Assembly: GCA_023014365.1 (NCBI GenBank)
Contig: JAEBUN010000005.1
Location: forward strand, 62,001-126,000
Source: Lepiota brunneoincarnata
Taxonomy: Eukaryota > Basidiomycota > Agaricomycetes > Agaricales > Agaricaceae
DNA: 64,000 nucleotides
Reading direction: 5' to 3'
Made by a program: the position numbers and the translations under genes. The notes beneath the pieces were generated by a model that saw nothing but the letters and a program-made list of their open reading frames with translations, was not told where the DNA came from and did not search any database. Position 1 is the stretch's first letter. Every line of letters starts with the position of its first letter. Positions 32,312 to 44,299 of the stretch are shown here, piece after piece.

Positions 32312-33485
32312 AGGCCTTAAGAATTTGCTGCATGCAGTACTGCCACCTACTGCCCACTACCGCCACCTTACATTAATATTATAGGCTTTATATACTTATA
32401 ATCAATGTTAATACCTGCTAATAAACACTTGTTGTTACTCCAATACTATGGTTTAATGACCTGCCATATATTATTATACATAACTGCCAGGAATACTGTA
32501 TCCTACCCCTACACTACTGTAACATTACTGTGCACTACTGCACACTACTGCCACACTATAGCCAGGGTTACAGCATGCTACTGTGACACTACTGTATACT
32601 GCTGCCACACTGCTGCCAGGGTACAGTATACTACTGTAACACTAATGCCAGGGTTTCTGAACTGAAAGGGTAATAGGTGAGGTGTTTGGGGGTTTAGGTA
32701 TGCAAGCATCACAATATCTGTCTGTTATTGAGGCTTCTACCCAGTTTATGTAGGTATAGTAGTGAAAATATGACAAAACTAAGCAATTTATTAAAAACTG
32801 CTTAATGCATGGACTTGAGATGACTTGGGATGATAAAGGGGTGTCATATAAGTGACCTCCAATGGCTGGGATGTCAAGGTGAGGCAAAACAAGGCAAGAA
32901 AAGGGAAATAGAGCAAAAGAGAGAAAGAGGGAGAGAAGAATTCAAATATGGATTAAGCTTTGTGAATTAAATAAGGTGCCTACAAAATACATAGGGTATC
33001 TACATTCTAGTGATAGTGAAGCTCATGTATGCTCTAAAAATATTAAAGAAAGAAGTGGAGATGGAAGAAATATGAGGATGAAGGAATACAAGAATAATGG
33101 AAATTGGTAACTACTGTTCATCTAGAATATCCTACAGTCCTTCAATATTCTCAGGGCATACCCAGATTAATTACCAAGGAATAGGGAGGGGATGAATTCA
33201 AGTTAGGAGGAGGGGATATTGTCACTCTGAGGGCTTTTGATCCAAGTTTCTGACATTTTCTTTTATGGAAATTGACAAACTTGAGGTTTGTTTGACATTT
33301 CTCTGAGGTATGTCATGTAGGAATGGTTAGTTTAGTCAATAAATAGCCACTATACTACTGTATATTGTACCTATATTATTGTACACTACTGCTACATTAC
33401 TGCCACATTACTGCACATTACCACCAAATTACTGTGACACATATGTGTGGTAGTGTGGTAGTGGTAGCAGCAAATTCATCATGCC
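32312..33485. repeat. Inverted repeat arm, right
   Basis: The inverted copy of 28600-29613, with about 85 extra bases around 33175-33260. Its own ends form an 11-bp inverted repeat, GAATTTGCTGC (32321 on) and GCAGCAAATTC (near 33472), so it may be a DNA element inserted into the helicase gene. Confidence 0.8.
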
Positions 33486-33659
33486 CTACCCCAGCCCAAG
33501 GGATATCTCTCTGGTACAATCTTTGGCCATGATTACCTCATCATCATTGTCAATGAGGCCCACCACATGAGGAATGAGGGGTTAAAACATGCAGCTGCAC
33601 TGTGTCTCATACAACAAGGAAGGATGAGGCTCATAATGATGGCTACCTCTCTTCATATA

Positions 33660-35258
33660 TAGTGACCCACAAAACTGTTCTAATGGTTTGTACTTTTGAC
33701 TTAAAGTAGTAATAGCTCAGTGAATAAAATAGCTAGATTTGTGAGTATATCTATAAACATAGCCAAATATGTCATATCTGATCCTGCAAATTTGCATTAT
33801 ATAATACTTCCAACTTAGGAAATTATGAATTTTGTAAGCATTTTAAGTCATTGGAATGGTTTTGTCAATGACATATTATACTAGGCTATCCTATTATTTC
33901 TAGTACTTAGAGTAGCCCCCCCTGGCTTTGAGTACAGCTGCTACTCTTCTAGGCATACTTTCAATTAATTTCTGACACTCAGAAGCTAGAATAGCATTTC
34001 ACTCCTTCTCTACCCTCTGCCACAACTCCTCCATACCCTTGGGAGGAGATTCATATGCTCCCAGCTTTCTCTTCACATATTCCCATAAGTGTCCAATGGG
34101 ATTGAGATCAGGTGACTGTGCTGGCCAGGTTAGGAGCCTAAAATGATTTTTTGAAACCATTCTTTAGCCAGTGTACTCTTGTGTTTAGAGTTATTATCTT
34201 GCTGGAAGATAATATTTCAGGGTTTAAGCTTGTACCACTAGAGACTCTTCTTCGAATTTTCCTCCAAAATTTGCACAAACAACTCTGCATCCATCCTTCT
34301 ATCAATCCTCACTGCATAGCCTGGGCCATCCTACAGCATACAGCCCCAAACCATCACTGATGCTCCTCCATACTTCAGAGTTCCCTTGACCAATCTTTCA
34401 CTAAGCCCCTCTCCCTTCTTTTTCCATCCCCACTTCCTCCTATCTGATCCCAAACAATTAATTTTGGTCTCATCAGACCATCCAACCAGCTTTCAGTCCT
34501 CCACAGTCCAATGCTGGTGTATCAGAGCAAAATCCAGCCTAGCCCTTCTATACTTGTCAGAGAGTAAAGGCTTTGTTTGCTTGACTACAGCCTTCATTCC
34601 TGCCTGTTGGAGATGCCTTGCCACAGTCTGTGAAGAAACTGATGTCCCAATGATAGGAGCAAGAGATTTGGCTATATCTATAGCAGTTTCAGCCTTGCCA
34701 GCAGAGATAAGATGGATAGCATGCTGGATATTAGTGGTAGAGAGTTTTGAAGAATGTCTCCCAAGTGATTTGGTAAGGCTGAAACAATTTTTAGAGGCTA
34801 GCCTGGATATGGTACTGTGCCCAACACCAGTAATTGCCTCCATTTTAGTATAGGAATGATGAGAATTTAGTAGAGAGAGGATGGTTTACTTTAGAGTAGA
34901 AGATAATGGCTTCATGGTAGGTAGGGGGGTTGAGAATGATGGGACATGGCTGTCAGCACATCTAATTATATATCAAAGACATGTGGTCACATGATCTTGT
35001 TGATTCACAATCAACAGAGTCATGTGATTGCTTGGATTAGTATCAAAAATTACCATTAACAAAACTGTTCTAATAACTTAAAATTCTTACAAAACTCATA
35101 ATTGCCTCATTTGGAAGTATTACATAACGCAACTTTGCAGGGTCAGATATGACATATTTGGCTATGTTTATAAATATATTCACAAATTTAGATATTTTAT
35201 TTACTGAGCTATTTTAAGTCAAAAGTACAAAACATTGGAATGGTTTTGTGGGTCACTG
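33660..35258 (-). mobile_element. Decayed Tc1 transposon, copy 3 (same family)
   Basis: 1599 bp on the minus strand, flanked by TA (33658-33659 and 35259-35260), with TIRs like those of the intact copies but carrying many C-to-T type changes (for example the first base of one TIR). It lies inside the SNF2-type pseudogene. Helicase text runs up to 33659 and resumes at about 35261. Confidence 0.93.
33900..34915 (-). pseudogene. Tc1 transposase, broken
   Basis: It corresponds to the intact 338-codon gene: ATG complement at 34913-34915, stop complement at 33900-33902. The total length is 1016 nt against 1017, so there is at least a net one-base shift. Several codons are altered and the frame breaks, and the longest clean block is 116 codons (34493-34843). 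The HTH and hook region remains readable (SLGRHSSKLSTTN). Confidence 0.9.
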
Positions 35259-36512
35259 TAGCACCAAAGGTGATAGCTCACCCCATAAGTCCTTTCCAGT
35301 TGGCACTCACTCACTTCTTCTTAGGATATTGCATCCATGGCTTGACTGGTTGGCATACCACATTTCTTTGATAAGGTCTCCTTCATCAAAGAAAAAAGTG
35401 ATGCATCCATATTGCACAAAGTCAAGAAGCTGGATGATGATGGAGAGGCAGCTCTTTTGGAGCAAGTCAAAATTGTTCAATGTCTTCAAGGCCAATGCAT
35501 TGGTCATTTCTTGTGCAGGCCAACTGAGAGTACTTACTAGAAGGGTCAGATCCTGTTACCACTCCCACCATATATCTAGATCACTGGCACCTTGCACCTT
35601 ACAGAAAGGGAAGCTACACTTATACAAAACTGAGCAGAAGCTGCCAAAGCAGCATAAGTCTTTTACATCCTTACATTTATCAATCTCACATGATTTTCCT
35701 ATAAGCTTCTGATGTCCAGTAGCTCCTCCAAGATCCAGACCAAGGTTAGGCAATGAGTGACTATGGCCATCTCAGAAAGCTGACCTTTCCTTATAGAGAT
35801 TCTACCTTGAGTATTAAACAGCAGTTGGTTACACTCAAGAAGATCCATCAGAGAACTAGCCCTTTCAAAACCCTAGCTGATTGGGAACCTGTCAAAAGCA
35901 CCAAGATGGAGGCTTGTGCCCTCATCTGTGCACATTACCTGACCTATGACAATGTGCCAGATAATACTTTTGTAGATGGATGAGTGGTATTTTTCAAGGG
36001 GCTGGACCTACTGCCAAAGTATATTAAGAAGACAAGGCATATCATTATCTACTTGGAATTCACTTCCATGACCCTGCTCCTCCAGAATCTAGGAATCTCC
36101 CAACTGTACCTGATCTATGACTGATATATTCTGTATCAGGTTTTGGATCTGCATAGTATCCCCAGTTTGGTAATAAATGGTAAGATATCACTTCAGAAGA
36201 GGGACAGGAGAATCAAGACACTCTACAACAATGAGAAACTTCAGCATGTCCTGATTTTCTCAAGTATTGGGACTGTAGGTCTTAACCTCTCGATTGCAGA
36301 TGTCATCATATTCTTCATGAGTTTATTTTTCAAGTACTTGGACTAAACTAACTAATCAACCAAGGATCAACCATGGTCAGCCCAAGATGAATGTCAAATC
36401 AGGGGTCAAGCTCACTACCAACCTCAAAAAAAGACTATCAGAGTGATTTACCTACTTACCAGTGAATCTACAAACCTCCTGATAAATGATGTAGCATGTG
36501 GAAAGCATGATA

Positions 36513-38012
36513 CAGTAAGGGACAAAACCCTTCCAATGATTTTTATACTTCAACAAATATGTTAATAACTGCCCACCTACTAAGGATGAAACCTTCATAT
36601 TTTAATTGGAAATACCTATATGACTCATATATCATCCTGCCAAATATCATTACATCATATGCCATTTTGGGAAGTCAGTGAATTAAACAATTATTTAAGA
36701 TCATTGGAAGGGTTTTGTCCATCTCTAAGAAATTACCAATAATTACACTTTTAGTACTTTGTATACCCTCCCCTGGCATCCAAGACAGCCTGAACCTATC
36801 AGGCAATACTCTCTATCAGATTCTGACACACGTCTGCTGAAATCTGACCCCATTCCTTTTGTGTTCTCTCCCATAATTCTTCCATTCCCTGAGGTGGAGT
36901 GTCATACTCCCCTAACTTGATTTTAAGATGAGTCCACAAATGTTCAATTGGATTAAGGTCTGGAGATTGTGGAGGCCACACCATAACCTCCATTTCAGCT
37001 GCTTTGAACCATTTTTGAGCTTTGATGTGCCTATATTTGGGATCATTATCTTGTTGAAAGACAATATCCTTCACCTCTTTGTCATACCACTCCAGGCTCC
37101 CCTTGAGTTCATCCTCCAAAATGGTGACAAATAGATTACCGTCCATCTTACCATTAATCTTGGCTGCCAACCCTAGACCCTCCCACAGCATACAGCTCCA
37201 TACCATGATAGAACCTCCTCCAAACTTTGTGGTTCCCTGTACCAGCCTATCACTAAGCCTCTCCCCTGCTCTTTTCCAGACCCAAACCCTGCCATCTGAC
37301 CCTAAGCAATTGATTTTGGTCTCATCTGACCAAACCACCCTCTTCCAGTCTTCCAGGGTCCAGTCTGCATGTGCCTCTGCCCACTTCAATCTTTTCCTCT
37401 TGTGTATAACAGAGAGTTTAGGCCTTTTCTGCTTGACTACAGCCTTCATTCTAGCTTTTTTGAGTGCTCTGCAAACTGTTTTGGAGGATAGAGATTGGTC
37501 AATGACAGGATAAAGGGTTCTGGTGATTTGGGAGGCATTTTCAGCCTTGCAGGATGTGATAAGATGAGTGGCATATTTGATATTGCCAACAGAAAGCTTG
37601 GTTGGGCAACCACCAAGTAAAGAGAAAGAATATGGTTGCATTGAGTCATAGAGAAAGATTATATGTTAGCAAAATGAGGTTGGGGGGGTGGTGTGAGCTA
37701 CGGGAGTGAGCAGCTATGTTTATACATTATTCCAACCAGTCACATGACATTTATCTGCACTTATTTGGCTGTAATAAACAAAATCATGTGATTAGAGTAG
37801 AAATGGACAAAACCCTTCCAATGACCTTAAATAGTTGTTTAATTCACCGACTTCCCAAAAAGGCATATGACATAATGATATTTGGCAGGATGATACATGA
37901 GCTATATAGGTATTCCCAATTAAAGTATGAAGGTTTCACCTTTAGTAGGTGGGCAGTTATTAACATATTTGTTGAAGTATAAAAATCATTGGAAGGGTTT
38001 TGTCCCTTACTG
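36513..38012 (-). mobile_element. Tc1 transposon, third family, defective
   Basis: 1500 bp, flanked by TA (36511-36512 and 38013-38014), with TIRs of about 210 bp starting CAGTAAGGGACAAAACCC. It is inserted in the SNF2-type pseudogene on the opposite strand. The TIRs are well preserved but the gene is shortened at its 5' end. Confidence 0.93.
36751..37641 (-). pseudogene. Tc1 transposase, N-terminal deletion plus late stops
   Basis: A 280-codon open frame (36799-37641) keeps the whole DD34E core: WSDETKI, QQDNDPKY and PDLNPIEHLW, with 34 residues between the second D and the E. Compared with the intact family-1 protein it lacks about 45 N-terminal residues, including the first HTH, starting directly before the GG.P.KLS hook. 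Two adjacent stops at 36796-36801 precede the normal last ~14 codons, which end at 36751. One of these stops looks like CGA to TGA. It is probably inactive because DNA binding is lost. Confidence 0.85.
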
Positions 38013-38515
38013 TATGTTTAATATTTTTGTGAATAAACAACTGGGGGAAAGTTTGCCTTTTGATATCAGTTGTTACTTCAACCAAATTGATTATATTTTT
38101 TCCAGAATTGCAGTTGTTGCTGCAGGGCAAGTTCACTGATCTCAAAGACAAGGAGATGTCCAATGAAAACAAGAAGAGAGTGCTACTCTACCCAAGGGGA
38201 CAAAACATCGCTGCAAGTCAATCATAGTGGACAATGACAACAACCACTCTCCACAACCCACCAACATCATTGAAGATATATTAGGTTCAGTCAGTGAGGC
38301 AGACAACTCTGCACACTTATCAGGTGAGGAAGCTCTTACCACCAGTATACTCATCTTCTTAAGTACTCCCACCCTTTCCAATGGTAAGCCAATCATTCAC
38401 AGCCTGCTTAATGCTAACAAACTGCTGCAGACACAAAAACCACTTCTGAGCCAAGTATTACCCTACAATCCTTGCCACCACTCCCTACCAACAGAGGTAA
38501 ATAATACTGGATATT

Positions 38516-39600
38516 AATACACTGATTTTCACAAGCTGACTCCTTGTTAGATGAAGAAATGTCAGAACCAATACCATATCAGATAGCTAGCCCTCTCAGT
38601 TTCCATTGAAATCCTGTAGATCCTATGCACAAAAAGCTTTGATGAGCCTTACATATCCATTAACTACTTCATTCACTTTCTACCAGCTTTCCTCATCTAT
38701 CAAGTACAATGCCTACATCAGGATGATTGCATCAGATGTACTTGGTACAGTGAAGGTCCAACATCCTTGGGCAGCACTGCTGTTTTTGCATATAGTAGCC
38801 TTCACTGTGGATAGGGAAGTCTACCAGTAAAGATCTAACAAGCCTATACCAGGATGATTGCATTGAGCAAGCTAGGTGCAGTATGGTCTAACATCCAGGG
38901 ATGGCACACCACTCCACCTCAGCATGAAATACTACACTGCTGCTGGTTTTTTGTAGTTCTATTTTTCTTATCCTATTATCTAATGATCAGTCTCCAGAAA
39001 GCTAGTAAAGAGAAAGGGACCATAAATTACATTGACTCTATCTGAATGAATCTAGCTAATGATATCAGATTGTTCAGAACAAGTGAATATTAGAGGGAGG
39101 GGATGTTGATACACTAGTGCAAACAAACTTCCAATTCTCATCACACACTCTCTTATGCATATTAAAGAGGTAAAAAAGGGGAAGAAAGCAGAAAAGACAT
39201 GGGAAAAGGCAGAGAGAAGATGAGAGAAGGGAAAGACAAGATATAAAGGGTCTTATAAACCAGAGCAGATCTCAAAGTATATTGAAAAGTATTGGGTGAA
39301 AAGGGCTAGAATGAGCTCCACCATAAGACAACATTATCTTTCCATGTCCAAACCTAATGAATGGATAGTTGCAAGAACCAACAGAGCTGCTAGATGATTG
39401 AGATGTGGAGTTCATCCAAGTTGATCACCCTAACCAGCTAGAGAAATATATAACCTGAGGAAATTGACCAATACAATAAAACAACTCATGTATGTGATTC
39501 AACTAAGTTATATTCCTGAAGAACAGACTGACCAGAAACACAGGGAGGAAACCAGACAAACAATATTAACTAAAGCCCAAGATGATCTCCCTAACTTTCA
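38516..39600. other. No intact gene
   Basis: Broken plus-strand frames (38606-38830, 38854-39045) contain a near-duplicate short phrase (YIRMIASDVLGTV / YTRMIALSKLGAV), hinting at an old internal duplication. An AG-rich tract lies at 39165-39240. No family is recognised. Confidence 0.35.
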
Positions 39601-39619
39601 GTAATTTACACTCCCTTAG

Positions 39620-39815
39620 GTATCCAAGTGAGTCTGTGCAGATCTATACAGACTCACTCAGACTCTGTACAGATCCATGCAGATCCAAGTAGACTGAGAT
39701 GAATCTGAGCCACCAATAAAATATATCTATTGCTGGAATTTGAACTCAAGACCTCAAGGAAATACAAGTAATAACAGTAATTAAGACCACTATACCACAA
39801 TCCCCTATAAAAATT
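39620..39815 (-). mobile_element. Candidate tRNA-derived SINE
   Basis: On the minus strand a box A-like TGGTATAGTGG (39787-39797) is followed by a box B-like GAGTTCAAATTCC (39735-39747), the two internal RNA polymerase III promoter elements of a tRNA. The arms do not fold into a complete tRNA by eye, and an unrelated body follows, rich in 'agatctgcacagactc' repeats down to 39620. This is the layout of a tRNA-headed SINE. Confidence 0.5.
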
Positions 39816-40070
39816 TGATCACCAAGTTATACATATACCACTTATGAACAGTGTAACATGCTTATTACCTATGTTATCAATTGCTTAAATACTAATTAGC
39901 TATATGAAAAAAATGTAGGATGGTATCAAATTTAATGCAGATTCCAAATATATTACTCACATAACTCAGGGTAATTCAACTGTTGAGAAAAATACAAAAA
40001 ACTCAAAAAAATGTGGTGGATATAAGGAATATCAGAAGAAAATTGTAAATAACTTGTGAAGGAGATCTTT

Positions 40071-40460
40071 GCAGCCTATGTGACTATCATATTCCTGGTT
40101 GGAATGAGATTCCAGATCCAATAGTATAATATTTCCTTTTATGGAAATTACGTAATTTTCAAAAATGATGTCATCGGATTCGCAATTTTATTCTGATCAA
40201 GAATATACTACTCATATGTTCTAAAACAATTTCCTTCACAAGTTATTCACATTTTTCTGTAAATAATAAATTCAATTAACTCGGATCCTTGCAAACTGGA
40301 TTTTACTCAGACTAGTTTGTGTAGATCCATGCAAAAAATGTAATAAATGTTAAAATTTTCTATACAAAAGTCTGTATAAATCTGTGTAGATCCATATAAA
40401 AATCAGTGCAGATCCATACAGACTACTTGGAATATATGGAGGAGTGTAAAGACTTCCCAA
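40071..40460. repeat. Inverted repeat pair, copy A
   Basis: About 250 bp (40090-40330) is almost identical, in inverse orientation, to 45890-46150. Beyond that, 40330-40460 also aligns with 45840-45890 after a ~50-bp insertion rich in 'gtagatccat' motifs. Confidence 0.85.
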
Positions 40461-41045
40461 CTTCAAAGCACTTTTTGGAGGTAAGCTCAATGACATTGAG
40501 GATGAAATGGGAAGAGAGCCATTCACAGCTGGGGAGAACTCTACTAAGTACAATGAACTCTTTAGAAAAAATCCAGCAGATTTAAGTGAGCTCACTAGTG
40601 TCAAAGACAGTATAGGAGAGCAGAATGATGATAAAGGAAGATGGCATTTTTTGAAAAATGCTTTGGGTATGATCACCAGGAAGGTAAAATATGGCAAGAA
40701 AAATAGAGGTATGCAGTCTTAGCTATTACTTGGTTTTGCTCACTAACTCATTCTTAGTCAAGTTCTCCAACTTCAACTTTATAAATGCTATGTCAGAGGA
40801 CAGCCACATATGCAGTCAGGCCTGCCCTCATCCCCCAAGGTAGAGACTATTTGGAATGACAGTAAAGCAAGAGTTGCTATAAGTGGCAATGGAGTCTCTC
40901 TGGTATATTCCCTTCCCAGATTTCTCATATCCCAATGTCATGTATGTACCTCCCTTTTTGTCTTGGTATTTACTGAGGATAGTATAGAACAGGACTTATG
41001 CTATCATGATAGTTCTTGGAAGATCTATGAGGGTCACTTGTAGTA
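40461..41045 (+). pseudogene. Decayed coding block, unknown
   Basis: A 71-codon frame (40507-40722, with GENSTKYNELFRKNPADLSEL) and a 77-codon frame (40810-41043) look like exon remnants in the plus strand. No start or splice structure can be fixed, and no family is recognised. Confidence 0.35.
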
Positions 41046-41989
41046 GATGTGCCAATCAGAACCCACAAGACTATAGAGATGCATATGTTCAAAGACTAGG
41101 ACAACTTGCTGGGATCACCTATGTTTCCAGTTCATAGCATGGTATTGGACATATAGTAAATAGGAAATATCTACTATATTATTTTCACTCATAGCTCTCT
41201 CTCAAACATGAAGATCCTGTTGCCTCAAATTCTATGATCCAAGCAGATAAACAATTTACCTGTGTAGTCAACTTACTACACAATATACAAACCCTCTTAT
41301 ATCTTGTGAACTAGGCATTTGAACAAATTGATCTAGTCTAGTTTGAGGCAACAAAACAGCTCTGAGACATGGTCAGCAAGAAATATGCTCATGTAGAAGC
41401 ACTTGGGTCTGTAGACCCTTTGATTTAGGTTTCTAGGACCATTATGTACAATAAGCAGACATTGTCTCACAAGGATACCCATGATCCTCCACAATTATGG
41501 GTGCCCATAGTTTAACTTGGCATATTCACAGAAGGAGGTAAGCTGTACATTGAGAAGCTGAATCTCAGGATACACTACCTCCTTGGAGATGCTGTGTTCA
41601 TAAAAGGGCAGATTTTGGGGCATTGGGTGAGAGAGTGGAAGGATGGTCAGAGGATCTCCATCATTTATTTTACACATGAGAGTTTATGGAGGCAACAAAA
41701 ATTATCTTATTCCTGAGCTCCTCAAATAACCACCAGTAGTTGACCAGTAGTGATCTTTCTTGTCCCAGTTGTCACTTTTCTATTGCTGGAATGAGTAGGA
41801 AGGCTCTTGACTCTTACTTCACCAATGGCTATTCTTATGGTTCAAACAAAGATACCTATGCACATTATTTATCATAGATAAAATAATTTCAACCCTTTAT
41901 CCAGGAGCTTTAAGCTTGTCTTGGAAGAGAGGAGTTGGATTGTGTCTAGGAATTCCCTTGCTTGTCTAGGACATAGGAGGCCTGGATGC
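41046..41989. other. No recognisable gene
   Basis: CG-poor sequence with only short, broken frames. Confidence 0.4.
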
Positions 41990-42770
41990 TGATTCAGGTA
42001 TAGTCACTTTGTCATGGATGAGTGAAATTGGTGCTGTCAATCTAAGTGTACCCTGTTCATTGTAGATGAGAGAAATCATTCAGGTGTGTTACTCATCTTA
42101 GACAGGTGTAATTCAAGTGCTAATCCAAGTACACCCTTGTTCATCATAAAGAGAGAACTTAAATGGCCAATCCCAGTATGCTTCACCCATCTTGGACAAG
42201 AGCACTGCAATGGTTAATTCATGTGTGTTTTTCTCATTGTGGAGGAGAGACATCCAACAGCCAATGCAGTCATGCTCTAATCATCTTGGTCAAAAGGAAT
42301 TCAGCTGTTTATCCAAAGACATTCTGTCTATCATGGACAAAACACACCTAACTGCCTGTCTAGATGTATATTACCTATTGTAAACAAGAGAAATCCAACA
42401 TTTAATCCAAGTACCCTCTACTTCTTATGTAAGAGAGAAACTCAACTGCCTATTCAGCTATGCCCTACTCATGCTGGATGAGAGAAATGCAAGTGCTAAT
42501 CCAGTCATACACTATTCATTGGAGATGAAAGGAATTTTCCTACTAATATAATAATAGTCTACTTGTCTTGGATAAGCTAAAGCTAAGTGCATATCCAACA
42601 AATAGCTCACTCATCTTAGATGAGCAAAAGCCAAGTACTTATCCAACAATACTTCACTCATCTTGGACAAGCTAAAACAAAGTCCCTATCCACCCACAGC
42701 CTACTCATCTTGGACAAGCAAAATCCAAGTCCTTATCTGACCACAACTCACTCATCCAATACTGCACCAC
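41990..42770. repeat. Degenerate ~58-bp tandem array
   Basis: About 13 diverged units follow the pattern 'ctcatcttggacaag.taaa.ccaagt.cttatccaa.ca'. The last four (42560-42770) are clearest. The same 'tcatctt.gacaag' core appears in the 9-kb array. Confidence 0.7.
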
Positions 42771-44299
42771 CATGCTTCTAACAATATTGGCAGCAATTTT
42801 GGGCAAAGCTACATCTACATTTGTCTTAGTGACTAGCCAAGGACCACTGTAACAAGATTATTGCCTGCTCAAGAATAAGCTTCACCTCATGTATCCCATG
42901 GAATTATTCCAAACTATGATCCAAGCCCAAATCACAACCAGAATAGACAAGCTTGGTTTCAAGAATTTTTGGAAAACACTTGTTTAGAATAAACATGGAC
43001 TTTACTTGGAAGCTTCTCAAGTTGAGGTTCAGGAAGTGCAGGATAAACTTGACTTACAAAATGTGACTAACAACAGCAGAATGTATTAAAGAGGTTGCAA
43101 TCACAGCAGGTTCTCCCAACATTCACAATGTCTTCCCTGCCCCTCACAACAATAACAATAACAACAACCACTATAGTCACAATGACTCCCATCATGCTGG
43201 TGACCAATCCACCCTTGCTGCTTGCCTAGCCTGCACTATAGAGAAAGGAGTAGAAGAGGGAGGGATAACCAGGGAGGAATCTTTGAAATCATCATGGCCT
43301 GTACAATTATAAACAGTCAATATTCAGTCTCCATGCAAAAAAAAACAATGAAACTCAAGCCTAAAACATCCATTAGGCATACATAATAGCCATGCATGAT
43401 GGTCTGCAAGGTTACACCATTCTACAAATCATGCAACAGGTCCTCTAAACTATTCAAAGTGATAGTGAGCAATGCAGCAGCACATTCATTCCCCCCCTTA
43501 CCACAAATAATGCTTGTCAAATGCAGAATTTGCTGAACAAAGGGCTGAATTAGCATGATAGCTCCATATATCAGGATTGTGAACTTGGTTGTTTTGTCTT
43601 AGTCTTACATGCCCATCTATATCTTTCTGTTTTGTCTGCCTCCCTCCCCTCCAATGAAATATGATGTATGCCTGGTAATATGCCCCATAGGGTGCTTAAC
43701 ATGTGAGAAGAGAACTAGAGAGGTGGATGAGTGGCTGCAGGTGTAACAGCCACCACTTGTCACTACTAGTGGTTATGTGATAAACCCAGGACAAACCTTT
43801 CAGAACCCCCTAGTGAACCCAGATCAAACCTTGGGTCAAAATTCTCAGAGTGTGCACATTAAGGAGTCTATCATAAATCTGTTTGTATACAAGGAATGAG
43901 CCCTGAAGACTTGTCCATCTCTTTCAGACAACCACACCCCATTTGTCATAGATGAGAGATTCAAATTTGAGTACTGGCCTTAAGTATTCCCAGCTCCTGC
44001 TTCTGCACACCACCACTATGGTACTCCACCCTAACCCTACACTGCTATCACTATAATGTTTAACATATTAACTATTTTTAAACTACAACAATATTTGTTT
44101 GTTTGTCTTCAATCAATAAACTTAACATCAAAAAGTAACTTTGAAATGCATCATTGTGTGACTAAGCACATTGGTGTGACAACATTGAGGCTGGCTCCCA
44201 CACACTCCTTACCACTTTCCTTCTACTTCTTATATACTCTTTACTACTTTCCTTCTGATTCCCATACACTCCTTACCACTTTCTTCTATCCCACATAGC
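42771..44299. other. No intact gene
   Basis: A short AAC-rich microsatellite-like tract (43145-43175) lies in a plus-strand coding-like remnant. A 'ctcc.ta.cactttccttct' repeat occurs at 44200-44285. No supported gene. Confidence 0.4.

Larger units (their letters stand above)
31050..38515 (+). pseudogene. SNF2-type helicase pseudogene, split by three insertions
   Basis: Ordered SNF2/helicase blocks can be followed along the plus strand. A motif I block with GDEVGLGKIVQAITFI lies near 31770-31830. A PGTLIAQWVSELK-like block lies near 32000. A motif II block reading NEAHHMRNEG (a DEAH-type box with D changed to N) lies near 33555. The helicase C-terminal domain has SLVINGKISLQKRDRRIK and GTVGLNLSIADVIIFF at 36150-36330, then a motif VI-like SAQDE...QAHYQPQK near 36380-36420. 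Frames change and stops are frequent. It is interrupted by an inverted-repeat element (32312-33485), a Tc1 copy (33660-35258) and another Tc1 (36513-38012). Coding-like text resumes after each. A family of this kind remodels chromatin using ATP. This copy is dead. Confidence 0.8.

Noticed and set aside
39728..39805. A functional tRNA gene
   Set aside because: A-box and B-box-like parts exist, but the acceptor and anticodon stems do not pair well by eye and the context is repetitive.
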